Shown piece by piece: positions 21,855 to 34,120 of a DNA stretch of 64,000 nt. A model generated the notes under the pieces. The model saw nothing but the letters and a program-made list of their open reading frames with translations. It made no database searches and had not been told where the DNA came from. Origin of the DNA: Cristatella mucedo (Eukaryota; Bryozoa; Phylactolaemata; Cristatellidae); the NCBI GenBank assembly GCA_009760855.2, contig WPIO01000015.1, forward strand, positions 6,352,501-6,416,500, read 5' to 3'. A program made the position numbers and the translations under genes. The stretch's first letter is position 1, and each line of letters opens with the position of its first letter.

Positions 21855-22102
21855 TCTCTTTCTCTCTTTCTCTCCATCTCTCTCTCTCTCCCTCTGTCTC
21901 TCTCTCCCTCTCTCTCTCCCTCTCCCTCTCTCTCTCTCTCTCTTTCCACCTCTCTCCTTCTACCCCTCTCTATCTTCATTTCAATTTCCACCTCCCTTCT
22001 CCATCTATATCTCCCCACCACTCTCTCTCCTACCACTCTCTCTCTCTCTCTCTCTCTCCCACTACTTTCTCTCTCTCTCTTTCTCTCTATTTCTCTCTCT
22101 AT
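21855..22102. repeat. (CT)n pyrimidine tract
   Basis: About 250 bases of nearly pure C and T, mostly CTCT with CCCT and TTCT interruptions. The strand asymmetry is extreme. Apparent ORFs on both strands are low-complexity artefacts. Confidence 0.96.
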
Positions 22103-22271
22103 GGGCTTTACAGTGAGACACTCTTGGTCAGAATGGCTTTTCACGGGTCCTGCAGGCAATGCATACCAAGCTATCTATCCGCCTTTCTCTGCCGCCTAGG
22201 CAGTATCCCGGTAGAAACCATACGAGCGCTACGTCCTAAATGCAGGCAGTTCAAAGCACCGATTATCTTAC

Positions 22272-22370
22272 CTTGCCTGGCGTCTTCACCAGAACCCTCA
22301 CTGCTGTAGGTGAAGCGGAGATAGTTACTCTCTGCCGCCGAATTTGGCAAGAGACAAAGCCAAATAGCAG
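22272..22370 (-). CDS. Candidate small exon upstream of gene 1
   Basis: A 99-base open segment ends at CAAG|GTAAGA in phase 1 and could start after GTCAG in phase 1. It reads IWLCLLPNSAAESNYLRFTY and further acidic residues. The acceptor has a poor pyrimidine tract. It could be a distal cytoplasmic exon of gene 2, but nothing confirms this. Confidence 0.15.
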
Positions 22371-25300
22371 CTGACTAGCGACACCCCACCGACCGAGTCG
22401 CCACTCACTGAAGCCTTTGCCTTTTCAAAACGAGGAGTGACTGCTTTTTGATAGGTAACCTAAGCTTACACGGCGTCTGGGGATTGCTCATTACCGTCAA
22501 GCCAATGTTTTCTGAAAGGGTCATGCAGTTACCAAGGCCATGAGCAACGCCCGGGAGCTGTCAGAAGAGAGGAATTTGTGGACTCGCTATCTGCTGTTAC
22601 AGCCTGGAGGTCGACGCCAGACACTAAAACACACTTGGCATGCATTCTCGTCGTATCTGCTGTTTTTCAAACTGCATGCTAGTGAATAAATAAATAGTAA
22701 ACTCCCTCCTCCGTAAGTGGATTGACATTTGTCTCTTTGTAGTTTAGACTTTGCATGTTATGTGATTGTCGCCGAGGAGCTTGGCTTTATATCTCTTTGT
22801 CTCTCACCTCGCGCATGCGAAGCGAACAATGGAGCAGTTATTATTCAAGAAACACAGCAGGGATCTAATGATAATGACATTCTTAGCCCGACTGATCATT
22901 AAGTAAATTCTAGAACACGACTAACCGTGCCCTGAGAGGTACAAAGGTCAGCCGCAGACATTATTATTCGCAGACTTGGATTCCCACTTTTCCAGTTCAA
23001 TGGCGACGTCCGAGTCTCTTAAGTTCACCCAAATACCTCGTATTCACCTAGCTAGTTCTCGGCAATTTCCTCCCAAGCCCTTCATGGTCCGTGGCGTTGC
23101 ATGCACTCACTTACTCCCTCCCCGCCCACTTCAATGAGGGGGCCCTCTTTAACCCTTGCTTGCCGGTGGTTATTCCTCCGTACCGAGGGCCTGCAACTTG
23201 CTTGCTCTCGGTTATTGCCCCTTTCCATGGGCTGTCACCTTGCTATCCCCCTATTAACCATTCCCGCCTTCGAAGCAGGAGTGGTATCAATTTAAGCCGC
23301 TCTGCAGCTACCCAGATGATGCGGTTGAATCTACTTACATTTTACCCCAGGGCTAGCGCCATAATCGCACGTTTGCCGGTGCTGTTTCTTTTTCAAACGT
23401 AAAACCCGCTCTAATTTTGTATCAGTCGTTTGACTTTGCTAGCTCCGAGCAAGTGCCAGCATTGAGGTCGGTTACTATAGCGTCGGCCAGGTCACTGCCA
23501 ACGCCCTGCTTGCTAGGCGTGCAGACGCTATAGGCCCAGAGAGCCGGCCTGCTGGTGTAGCCTGAAAAAGGCCTCAAAGTTAAGGCAGGGCAACGACCTC
23601 GCCTCTCTGCCATGACACACATCCGGAACATCTGGAAAACTAATTGAAACGCTAGGCAATCCCGCTATTAAAGAAGAGCCGTGGCCACTTGGTCACTCGT
23701 AGACAGCGGCTGGAAGCCGAGAGAGGGACGAGCCCAGATGGCTTGAGAAATGTATCCGATCGCGAGGTCAGAGCGACTGACATATTTCAGCAATGTTTAC
23801 CAAGGCGATCGGCTGGTAACAAGCGGAGGATGCACGACAAGTCAAGCGTTGTCGAGCGCCTGCACGGCGTGCCGGCTAGAGACCAGCCGGTAGTGGACTC
23901 GTCGAGAATTCGTACTCTTACCCCAAGACGGGTAGTACCGGAATTCCCCCAAGGGTATTAGTTTCCTACGAGCTGGCTTTGCGACTCAACTCCATTTCCT
24001 GCTCTGGGGCAGGTGCAGTCGCCCGGCCTCGACTACCGACTGCGATGCATGCGCGGCACCTGCTTCCTTTCTTCTTGCGCGGGCGAGTGGCTGCAGCAAC
24101 CGTCAGATGCCTTCTGGAACCTGATGGGGCAGCCCTGACCTAGCTACTGACGGCGCAGCTGCTGCTTTGCTCGCGGAAGGTCGTACGGCTGGCCCTGGAG
24201 TAGTCGCAGTGACGGGATAATAAAGTGACGGCTGAGCCACCAGGATTTTGAGAACCGTTTCACCTTAGGCATGTTGCATAACTTTTGCAAAACTCTGTTG
24301 CATAAGTCTATTGCATGGCTTTTCTACTGTCCAAGGTGCAAGATTAATTTTGCTTACAGGTACTACAGCACATGGGCTGTGCCCATCGCTGGCACATGCA
24401 CCTAGCGTGTCTCGCGATGAGTTGGCTGCAGTCGCACACGGCTGGCGTGAGTTTCGAATGCAAGGTATTTCAACTACAGCTCTAAAATGTTCAGGTTAAG
24501 CAAATGATGCTACCATTTAGCTATTTTTCTAATTGAACATGCTCACATCGCAGGCTACATCTCTCCTTTTGTCTCGGTCTCAGTCACTAACGAATTGTCG
24601 TCATTCACCAAATTGCAAGCTTGAGAGACGATACGATATATCGGGACTGACGGCCCGTTTTACAATCAGATGTTACTCCTAATCGCGATGCAGAGTCGGT
24701 AATGCTTTGATACCAAACAGCCACATGTCTCTCCATAGCCTATCGTTACGAGTACTTTATAGTTCAGTTTTTCATTACACCAACTGGATCTTTTTACTCG
24801 AGCCTTTCGGCCGGGGCTCTAACCCACCAAACAAGACATGGAGACCGGGCATGAAGTTTTTAGCCTATGAAAGCGTGCTACCAAATGCCGACGATCTGCT
24901 CGGTGTCAGCTGATTCTACCGCATTTAGAAAGCAAGCTTAGCACCCGCCTGCACTTCACAGCTTTGGCTGGATCGATGTGTATTGTCCGTTGTCGGCTCA
25001 GACTGCACACGTCGTTCCCCATAATCATATCTTCATGCTCCCTGACAGCCAAAGTGAATTGCTTAGAAATGCATCAATTTCTCCCTCAATGCTATGCAAA
25101 TATTTTACTGTCGTTCTTCCAACTCTTATTCTTGTTACTAAGTTCGGCATGCGAGCTTGAGCTAGCGAAAAAGGCGCCGATCTTCACGCCAGCAGACGGA
25201 GACAAAATTAGGAGCTGCTGGCATCGTAAGTTAAACAACTACTCGGGCTCCTTCGCAAGAAAATAGCAAACTGCTATGGTCTGATCAAACGAGAAAAAGG

Positions 25301-25985
25301 CGAGAAACGACCTTTACCCCGATGCGTGAAAGAGGCCCTACCCGTCGTCAGGTCACAGGCAACGAGCCCGGGCCTCGGATAGCTGTTCGGGCCAATTAAG
25401 GGCGACACTAGGCGATTAACCTGACGATTAAGCTGCGTCATCAGGTCTGCAGACGTACATAATAGCTGCTCCATTAGTAGCCCTCCAAAATAGCCTAAAT
25501 GAGGTCAGGCTAACGTGGAGCTAGAGCGACGACTTATGGAGAGGCGAGGTCGCTGGAAAACGGCCAGTGACCGCAATCTGACGTACTCACATCCGCTGCT
25601 GTTCTTCGGAAGCGTTCCTCGAGCCAACTCGAGGGGGTGGAAACGGGTGTACAGTAGTAAGGAATAGTAGGCGGGTCGGACTATTAACCTTTGACCTGGG
25701 CGGTTCATGCGCACATAGATGAGCCAGGCCAGCCTAGTCATGTAAGATGAGCCCTCCGAGTCATACAAGATGAAATAGCACAGAGGATTTTCCAGTGTAA
25801 ATAAAAGCCAATAGGCAAGGAGAAGCATGTCTCTTACAAACTGCTGACGCGAGTTTATAGTAAGCACTTATTCCTTTGGTAGTGCAAAAGAGCCTTCGAA
25901 CTGTTTGAGAAAACGCTTTGCCTTGGCTACCTCTCGGGCTGAGGTGTGACCTCGCAGACAGGTAGTCGCTAGCCTGGTCGCCTAG
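22371..25985. other. Intergenic sequence, no recognised genes
   Basis: This is the longest stretch without recognised repeats. It is somewhat more GC-rich at 23,000-24,250. Several ORFs of 60-120 codons exist on both strands, but none has a domain I recognise or a splice pattern that links them. Confidence 0.5.
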
Positions 25986-26003
25986 GGCAATACAAAAATT
26001 AAC

Positions 26004-27015
26004 AATAATAATAATAATAATGCATTTATTATAGTATCCTAGTGAACTCAATCTCTTTCCAGACACGTCACACTTTCTGCAAAGGAAGCAGGATAGAATG
26101 GTTAGTGGTAGCATGCTCAATGATAACAAGCATAACATGTTTAGAGGTGTCATGCAGAGGGTCAGGATGCAAATATGGTTAATGGCAGCGTGCAGTGTAA
26201 CCACGCATAAGCACACAAAGAAATAATCACAAGGACGTACTAAATGCTGGTTTAATAGGTTGCGTTTTCAGCTTATTTTTAAATGTGGTAGAGCCAGAGA
26301 ATGTCGTGACCCAAGTCGGAAGTGAGTTCCAGGCTTTGGGAGCAAGCGACCTAAAGGCACGGTCTCCAAAGGAATTGGGGTTCGTACGAGGTATAGGTAA
26401 GCGATTAGATTCCGAAAAGGTAGTGGTCCGAGGCTTAGCTTGGTAAGGGAGCATATCTGATAAGTAGACTGGAGCCAAAGAATGAAGGGACCTAAAAGTG
26501 AGTGACAAAACCTTAAAGTTGATCCGTAGCTTGACTGGACCCAGTGCAGTGCGGACATAAGCAACAATAGGTATGATGTTACCACTGCGGCGATCCTCAC
26601 GACAGACAAGCATAGCGGCAGACTTTTGCACCAGCTGTAAGCACCTGATTGCACCGGCCGGAAGATCAGCAAGCAGTGAGTTACAGAAGTCGAGACGGGA
26701 TGTCAAAATACATGGACCTATTTGGATGTAAGCCAGCCCGATTTTGGCAATGTAACGGAGCTAAAAGTAGGCATAATTTACATCGGAGCTGATTTCCTCG
26801 TCAAATCAGAGGTCATTTTCAAAATGGAAACCTAGACTACGAGCAGATTTATTAAGAGATAGGCTGGCTAAGCCTATTTTCAGCGTTTGGATTTTCAGTT
26901 TTTGAATTACACTTGGTTTGCCTATTACTAGCAAGTTGATTTTGTCGTCAAGCAATTTAAGTAGGTTTGCTGCCATCCATGAGAGCATGTCATGAATACA
27001 TGCAGCAAGTGTAAT
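26004..27015 (-). mobile_element. LINE-B 3-prime third
   Basis: A minus-strand copy from (ATT)n at 26,004, through a decayed stem-loop, to the C-terminal frame at 26,227-26,706 (TSRLDFCNSLLADLPAGAI, SLHSLAPVYLSDMLPYQ, AWNSLPTWV). Further upstream at 26,806-27,018 is MAANLLKLLDDKINLLVIG. It is more diverged than the 4 kb copy and contains frameshifts. Confidence 0.9.
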
Positions 27016-27044
27016 CATTTAACCATGTTGTTGCCCCTAGCATT

Positions 27045-27400
27045 AAATTGAAATAATATGGCAATCATGTCTCAAGCTTATATTTTTGAAAAGTCTGTAA
27101 CTATCATCCGGCTATAGCCCGGTGGCCGGATGGGCTCGTCTACTTTGCAACTATTGCTACTCCACTACAGCTGTGTAGGTTTGTGTGTCATTTTATATCA
27201 GGTGCAAGTTTTCAGACGTCGAAGTGACATTGAAAGTGGTATTTTTATCTATAGCGTGCCTTATCCTTGCTCTTACTAGGAGCGGGAATGAGAGTAAAGC
27301 ACCAGAACGCTGGCCGTTTAGAGTCAGACTATGTTTACACACAACTCTCAGGCAGATCAAAGGTCATGGCCGAATTCCAGATATCTGGTTGACTTAAGAG
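27045..27400 (+). repeat. Dispersed repeat R3, copy 2
   Basis: Second copy of the repeat at 21,428, with the same order of blocks. It contains an imperfect inverted repeat around CCGGCTATAGCCCGGTGGCC (27,109-27,128). Both copies lie directly beside LINE fragments. Confidence 0.75.
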
Positions 27401-27730
27401 TTACGCTATGAGCCATCGATGGTCACCAGTAGCACATCAAAACTTTTAACAAATTGCTGTATGAGAATATTATGCTTTTATGTGAAGACAATTAAAATTT
27501 GGCAACCCAGCTAATCCCAAACTCTCATAATATGTTCTTGTGCGTAGAAAGAGACTGACCGACAGCAATGCTAACATTAAGACGAAACCCAGAGAGTTTT
27601 TAGTAATAGCACAAGTGAGAATGCCATTTACCGGGATGAAAAACAAGCAGATCGAGTCTCAAAGATCGAGATTTGATCGAGATTAAATCTGTGCTCACTG
27701 CTGCAAGAAAGGGATTAATCAATTGAACTT

Positions 27731-27810
27731 TATACATATATATATATTATATTATATTATATATATATATATATATATTATATAAATTATATATATATAT
27801 ATTATTTATA
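27731..27810. repeat. (AT)n microsatellite, imperfect
   Basis: ATAT and TATTATATT runs over about 80 bases. Confidence 0.95.
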
Positions 27811-28111
27811 TTGAGCTTATATTCACTTATTTCCTCTATTTTTCACATGCCACGTCATTTCTTTGTGAGGTCACAGCAGTAGCATCCTGTCAAACCAAAT
27901 CGCTCGCCATTATTATTATTATTATTATTCTAGATAGCTCGCTTCTAAAATTTACAGGGGCTCACGTCGTACTAATTTTCACTCCGTCATTTTTCAAAGG
28001 AACAGCAAGAAAGAAAGAAAGATAGAGTAGCTTGCATGGCATGACCTTAATAATGCCTCGACCCATGATTCTCTCCGCTCATAAATCTGAACAAGAGCTT
28101 GCAAGGTAAAA

Positions 28112-28272
28112 AAAATCCTAGCTGATTAAACAGCCTCTTTTTGTATAGCGACAGAAGAGCCTTTACGGCTATCACCACCGCTTGCAGTGGCGATACAGAA
28201 TCGCCCATCGCAGGAATCGAACCTACGGCCTGGGGACCGAGGTCGTGAAAGCAACCGCCTTACCTAGTGTTT
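28112..28272 (-). mobile_element. SINE-1
   Basis: A minus-strand copy. On its own strand it has the head CACTAGGTAAGGCGGTTGC, the B-box region GTAGGTTCGATTCC, the body GGTGGTGATAGCCGTAAAGG and the end GAGGCTGTTTAATCAGCTAG. Confidence 0.92.
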
Positions 28273-28955
28273 CATCACAGCTATTGTTTCATGATAACTT
28301 CTGCTATTGTTATGGGCCTATGGTTAGTCTTCATTTTAAAAGAGATCGGAAAATCCTAATCAAGTGAGTTCTCGCTGTATTCAACTCTACGACAGAAAGA
28401 GTCCCGCTTATCCTCGATAGCATAAGAAGAGCACGTACCCTCTGATTTCTAGCTCTTTCTCAGATTTACTTCAGGTTGCCTCAATCTAGACCAATTCACC
28501 TTACTCAGAGAATCCTTTGTAGTTGCTATACACTGCCTCGTATTTCCCAAACCTAATTACACACCTAGAATAAGACAATATAGGAGTTAGCTCCTTTATC
28601 CTAGTCATTTATTATCGAAATAGTAAATCCTTTGCTGCTGGAATAATTACAGCCCTGTCTAACCAGATTAGGAATGTTTTACTAATCGTATCGATTGCTA
28701 TACTCGTCAAAGAAGGGGAGTAAAATATTCTATCAATCCCATTCTCCTCTGGTTCATGATCTAGACGAGATTTCAAAAAAGTATACAAGTTTAGTTGCAA
28801 TACTTCTGTCATAACAGGCCCTGCGTTTAGTAAAGTTCTATACCTGATTTTAGGCAAAATGAACAGTGAATAATATGTGTTTTTCTTGTAAAAATTCCTT
28901 TCTTGATAGAGCCCAAGCTTACACATAGCTTAGGTCGTCCAACATTATGGTGACA
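28273..28955. other. Intergenic sequence, no recognised genes
   Basis: A 104-codon minus-strand ORF (28,612-28,926) has no recognised domain and is AT-rich; I do not call it a gene. Confidence 0.4.
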
Positions 28956-28959
28956 CTTG

Positions 28960-29190
28960 GTTGGCCTACAGCTATTAGGCTGTTCCTTTCGTGCTCAAGC
29001 TTCGGCAAGTTTACAACCTTCTAAATTAGGATTTCTCGATGCAGGCTGCAAGAGAACTAATTGATTCGGCTGAGGGCCAAGACATACGCGGGTCAAAGAT
29101 TGGTAAAAAGGCTGGGTGTCACCAACGCAGAACCGAAAGTTAAGATTGTGCTTGGCAATGGTATCAGTCAGAATGAAAGTATAGATACAT
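28960..29190 (-). mobile_element. LINE-B RT fragment, degenerate
   Basis: On the minus strand TDTIAKHNLNFRFCVGDTQ corresponds to [19 protein letters not shown] of the 8.2 kb LINE-B copy. The catalytic YADD has decayed to CVGD, so it is inactive. Confidence 0.8.
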
Positions 29191-29370
29191 GAGCCGTGAT
29201 GGCACACTAGGTAAGGCGGTTGCTTTCACGACCTCGGTCCTGAGGTCGTGGGTTCGATTCCAGCAGTGGGCGATTCTTTATCGTCACTTCAAGTGGTGGT
29301 GATAGCCGTAAAGGCTCTTCTGTCGCTATACAAAAAGAGGCTGTTAATTCAGCTAGGATTTTATTTTTAC
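29191..29370 (+). mobile_element. SINE-1, reference-quality copy
   Basis: The only well-preserved plus-strand SINE-1. It has an A-box-like TGGCACACTAGG at 29,200-29,211 and a B box GGTTCGATTCC at 29,251-29,261. It then has the family body GGTGGTGATAGCCGTAAAGG and CTGTCGCTATACAAAAAGAG, and an end with GCTGTTAATTCAGCTAGG that can fold into a small hairpin. It abuts a LINE-B RT fragment. Confidence 0.93.
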
Positions 29371-29831
29371 ACACAGGGGCTGCCAAGATTACCGTAAGCC
29401 GTAAACATTAATTTCTGTAACGTTCCTAATTGAGGTAAGACATATCCCCGTTTAGCACTGTACGAGCGATGTTCAGATGCCTCGGTCGAGACGGGCTTCA
29501 GAAGAATGCGCCTGGTGGTTCATTGTGTCAAATACTGAATGCCCGAGAGATCCAGGTGAACTGGCAAAGACGATGTAACGTCATCAGCATAGTTCAGAAA
29601 GTCACTAAATGCGAGAAGCAGATTAGTTTTTATGGAGTTTTGGTTCCGTTTATAGATATCCCAGCCTGCGACAGTGCCACGCCTAAATGTTGCTGTCTGT
29701 CAATACTAGGCTTGAGGGCCCTCTCGTTATCCGACTTTCTAATCGGACCGCAGTGAGGCTTTAGCAGCAAAGCTAGCGAATCAGAGAGCAGCGTTCCTGA
29801 ACAACAGATGACTGGAGCCGATGTACGCCTA

Positions 29832-29845
29832 CAGGGGGGGGGGGG
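29832..29845. repeat. Poly-G run
   Basis: A homopolymer of about nine or ten G; length could be an assembly artefact. Confidence 0.9.
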
Positions 29846-30029
29846 CAGTGGCACTTCCCCCGGCTCAGTGAATAGTCGAATAAACTAGTGCTGTTACTCG
29901 CACACTGGCGTTTTGTGCAGTGCGTGACGGTAACCAAGCTACAGAAGTTGCAAGCTTTAAGTTAAGATGAAGCTTGCTAGCAAGATCTGATAAAGTGATG
30001 CAGTCGCTTAGCAGCTAAGAGACCACTCC

Positions 30030-30560
30030 TTAATAATAATAACATTCTCCATTTCGCTAAGAAAGCAACATCTTTCTAGCAATTTTCACGTGGAAAGTAA
30101 TCGTATAAATATGGTCAGTAAGAGCATGCTAAAGTGTCACTGGGTTTAAATACGCACACGACAATTCACAAGAACTACTGCGACCATTGCGACCAATAGC
30201 GACCACTGCGAGGAAAAGGTGCATCTGTAGCTTCTCCTCTGTAAATTTCGTCAAGACAGGAGAAGCCACGACTTGATAGATTGTCTTTAGTAAGTATGGA
30301 AAGAGAGAAGACTGAAGAACTAAAAATGTGCTTACATTACCAGGATATAGGGTAGAAGCTTTTACTAAGCGGCGTGACAATGCATAAGTAGCTACAGAAA
30401 TATGCTTAGATTACGACAAGTCGTTTTGGAAGAGTTCGCCTACATTACGGGCATACCTCGTAGGAGTGATGCATAGGAACCAATCTTTTGGGCAAGGTTC
30501 TCCTACTTTCGGGAGCCACTTAGTTGGCTAATAAATATTAGGTTGTCATTAACACTGTTT
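30030..30560 (-). mobile_element. LINE-B 3-prime end, highly degenerate
   Basis: TAATAATAATAACATT, then decayed blocks in the expected order (CTTTCTAGCAATTTTC, GGTCAGTAAGAGCATGCTAAAGTGTCAC), suggest an old minus-strand LINE-B tail. Confidence 0.5.
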
Positions 30561-31213
30561 AGCATCAGGAAGTTGATGGCCGTCCCAATGACAATTTATC
30601 GATGTAGCCGGCAAGTGAACAAAGTAACTCTATTAACTAAGATGGAATAAGTCTTTCTAAATATTTTTCAAATCTTGAATCTAAATAATCTGAATCTACA
30701 TAATTTTTAACATATCTCATATAAAGTCTGCGTTTTACTTCCGTGTAACAGTTTCTGTCATAATAGAGCATACCTAAATGCGAACAATCAATCGCGACGG
30801 ACATCTGTATAAAAACTAGCCCAAAGCAAACTTGACTTTGTCAATTCAAGCAGGCTACTACAAAAGCTAAAGCCAGCACGCGGATATCAATGTTGAATAG
30901 CAAGGGAAGAACGCCTAAGGAATCCATAGTTATGCCTTCATGAACTAAGGAAGTGCATTATAAATCACTTTCAAATGACAGCACGTTAGTGACCTTTAGC
31001 GTCGTTCTGGAAGAACAAGGTCCATACCTTACACGTATAGAACCAGCTAAAGACTACACGTACTGCACTCACTCGGATTAGATGGAACGCAAGGGAAGCT
31101 CAATATAAATAACAGCCGTGATCAACGCTATTAATAGCACAGGCAACGAAATCAAATATCAACAAATAGCAATCTATTGTAGATGGGGATAGATGCGACG
31201 CGAACAATCGCGC

Positions 31214-31400
31214 GCATTAGCAGTCGTTATCAAGTAAGCCTGCAAGTAACTAATACGACCACGAAGGAAACTAATAAGCAGTGCACTTTCTCGGATTTGC
31301 TAGGCCGGATCCTAGTAGTATGACGCACGGAAGTAAGTTGACTACTGCCGCGCTTCTCGTTTACCTCTCAGTAGGTTCGTAGCATCCGCGTTACCTTTGC
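31214..31400 (+). repeat. Direct repeat D1, left copy
   Basis: CATTAGCAGTCGTTATCAAG, GGCCGGATCCTAGTAGTATGAC and CTACTGCCGCGCTTCTCGT recur in order at 31,789-31,975. The copies are diverged and lie 575 bases apart. No coding content is seen between them. Confidence 0.72.
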
Positions 31401-31788
31401 CATACAATATTTCTCCGAGAAAGTTCTGAATGGGCAAAGTTTTGGGTAGGGGAACTGGAGATGCCTCCAGGAAGTTTGATAATTACTTGAGGCTTCCGAA
31501 AATCCCCAGCGATTTCAAAAATGGCGTGTGTGCTGTTCCAATACTAACCAAGGACGGCTTGAAAATCGCCAGCAGACAAAAAAAATTCGAACCAGCTATA
31601 AAGTCCTCAGCAGTCCAAAGAAAAAGGGCAATATTTATCACCAAACTCTCTCAGATATATGTACATTAAACCAATGAAGCGCATTACAAATAACCGCAGG
31701 AAAAAGTAGTTTAAATAGTATTGACGGCGGAACGATTTAACCTTATATTGTATGTTCAGAGATGCAAAAACAGCGTAATAAATCAAAC

Positions 31789-31975
31789 ACATTAGCGGTT
31801 GCTACCAAGTAAGCAAGCGAGTAACTAAAAATACTATCAAAGCCTCAAGTAAGTCTCTTACTTGCTCGAATGTGCTACGCCGGATTCTAGTAGAATGACA
31901 GCCGGAAGTTCACTACCGCAGCGCTTATCGTCCTCCTCACAGTGGCGCTGGGTTCACGTTACCCTCAGTAGAGAT
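31789..31975 (+). repeat. Direct repeat D1, right copy
   Basis: CATTAGCGGTTGCTACCAAG, CGCCGGATTCTAGTAGAATG and CTACCGCAGCGCTTATCGTC match the left copy in order and orientation. Such spacing could reflect a tandem duplication or the ends of a small element. Confidence 0.72.
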
Positions 31976-32689
31976 CTTCAAGTGAATGGCCTCGGTCAGG
32001 CTCACACACGTTAGTATATATACATATGTAAATAAAACATAAATTGACCCGGTCATAAGTCATATAAGTCATAAATTAATCTTGCCGCCTGCATAAATAT
32101 AAACGTCGCGCTAATCAAAAGCGTCGGCTTAGAGAGGGTATTTCATAAGCAATTCTCACTTCCAAGTTAGTGGCTAAGCTCATAGTTCATAGTAGCAGGA
32201 GGAAAGAGCGCTGCTGCAGGATGTATATCACGCATTGGCCATTATATCCTATGCATTGCGTATACATTTGGTTTGGCTCTGCAAAAGTCGTTTGCAGACA
32301 TAAAATAGATAATCCTCATAGGAATGGACTCTTCGAGTAGGGGTTGTTCAAATCTCGCAATCCCTTGAAGCTCTACCGATCACCAGCGAGAGCTTGTGTA
32401 CTACTTGTTTACTTTGTTTCCAGGGCGATGGTTATCATCACGGGACGAATGGGAAGCACTCTCTTTATTAGAAATGTTTTGTAGCCTAGCACTTGAACAA
32501 TCCCGTGCATGCATTACCGCAAAAAGAAGGCCGTCAACAGATCAATACTAGATCTTCTGGATTACGAAACAAAACGTTTATAATTTCCTCTCAGAATCCA
32601 CTACGGACATTTGTTTCAAATGATTGTTAAGTGTATTTACCAATCGGAACAGCAGCGAGAGATGCAGGGTAAGCCAAGGCTGCTCACAA

Positions 32690-33350
32690 TAGTATTGTTA
32701 TTGTATTCAATGTTCTGATATTCCACAATAAGTATATAGCAATATTCAGTTCCAAAAATACGGTATATTGCAATATTCTATGCCACCAATGGTGTTTCAT
32801 TGCACATCTTGCACATCAAATATTGTAAATTATTGTCTGCGATTTTACCAATCCATTTCATATTATTCTTCGTTATCTTCATTATCATCAGCTGTCTCAT
32901 TTTTTAGTTACTCTCAGCTGAGTAATTTTTATTCACTACCAAGTTGACCAGAGCCAAATTACACAATTCTACAGAACTTGTTTTGATTCAGAAAAAGCAT
33001 AAAAGTTGGCGACCTCCGAGACAAAAAATGGCACCACCACGATTGCACACGATTGCACACGATTGTGCACTGGGGCAATTGTGATTGATTAAAAATGATT
33101 TACACAGATATATATCTAAATATGATTTTAATTGGATCTTTTCAAATGTGAAAAGTCAATTTATATATTTTACGTATCATGTATCACATGGCGGAGACGA
33201 ATAGGTTTATAATTATACATTAATATATTACAATATATTGTCAAATATATTGGTATTGTCAACCTGTTCAGTACAATACATTGGTATTGTGAAACGAATC
33301 AGCACAATATATTGTAGCCAAAATATTACAGTATATTTTATCTACAAGGT
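32690..33350. repeat. ATATTG-rich segment, possible non-autonomous element
   Basis: Two clusters of self-complementary CAATATATTG-type words occur at about 32,690-32,790 and 33,225-33,350, with about 430 bases of AT-rich DNA between. Such words are common at ends of some hAT-type elements (general knowledge), but I found no clear terminal repeats or target duplications. Confidence 0.35.
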
Positions 33351-33619
33351 ATTGATGCGAAGCCTCGGAGTAAGCACCGGTGATCCGGATTGAGGTGAAA
33401 ATTCTACACGGGTGATTCTTGGTAGGAGGCACGGAGGAAGGGAGCTTAGATCCTTTACATGGCTTTCCCATCATCCTTGAGGGTAGTGAAAGGTGAGCTA
33501 ATTTGGTAGAGTCTTGCATTCATAGGATTGCTGTATTCGGGCACCATGTATATATATATACTGCATATGATGTCAAGGGTGCTTGCTTAATGACAGTGAG
33601 TCAGTCACTGAGACGGCGA

Positions 33620-33730
33620 ATGAACAATAATAATAATACAAATTCGTACGCTGAGCTCTCTAATGAACCTCGAGCTCTTTCTAGGCACTTCATTAAGTGC
33701 AAAGGAAATACGTGAACTGAAACGAGTAAT
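33620..33730 (-). mobile_element. LINE-B tail, degenerate
   Basis: AATAATAATAATAC, then CTCGAGCTCTTTCTAGGCACTTC and GTGCAAAGGAAATACG, is a decayed minus-strand LINE-B 3-prime end. Confidence 0.6.
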
Positions 33731-33814
33731 GATATTACCATGTTTACTGTCAGCTCACTACATCTCATCCTCGCCTCCCGACACTGAGCGCGTTTCGTGC
33801 GTTCCTTGTTCGTT

Positions 33815-34120
33815 GCTGGATTCTCTTCCGAAAACCAAAGTTGTTGCGAAAATCGTATACGGAAGCCGATGCAGCTATCACATCCAAACGCTCATCGCTT
33901 CGGGCTGCTGGGTCTGCCACGCTGGCGGTGGCGTTAGATAAGCCAGTGGCTAGTGACCTGCCCATTAGTTACGATCGCCCGTTCCTATTATCGCTTCATT
34001 ATCGAAGTTAAAATGCATTCCTAGATGTTGTTGCTGTTTATGAGATCAGTGAATTATGCATTAACAAAAGAAAAGCACCCAGTAGTTATCGAAGGGGGCC
34101 GGAGCCGCCGCGAGCCGAGA
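33815..34120 (+). mobile_element. LINE-B 5-prime region fragment
   Basis: This matches the LINE-B 5-prime region at 42,065-42,600 and 9,129-9,260. Shared blocks are CTTCGGGCTGCTGGGTCTGC, GGCTAGTGACCTGCCCATTAG and GTGAATTATGCATTAACAAAAG. The element stops where the LTR-type retrotransposon region starts. It may carry the LINE internal promoter. Confidence 0.75.

Noticed and set aside
21767-22309. ORFs of up to 160 codons over the CT tract
   Set aside because: Low-complexity Ser-Leu or Arg-Glu translation of a pyrimidine tract; no conserved motif.
29191-29370. tRNA gene suggested by A and B boxes
   Set aside because: The body and 3-prime end are shared with five other dispersed copies, and no cloverleaf was seen; it is a SINE.
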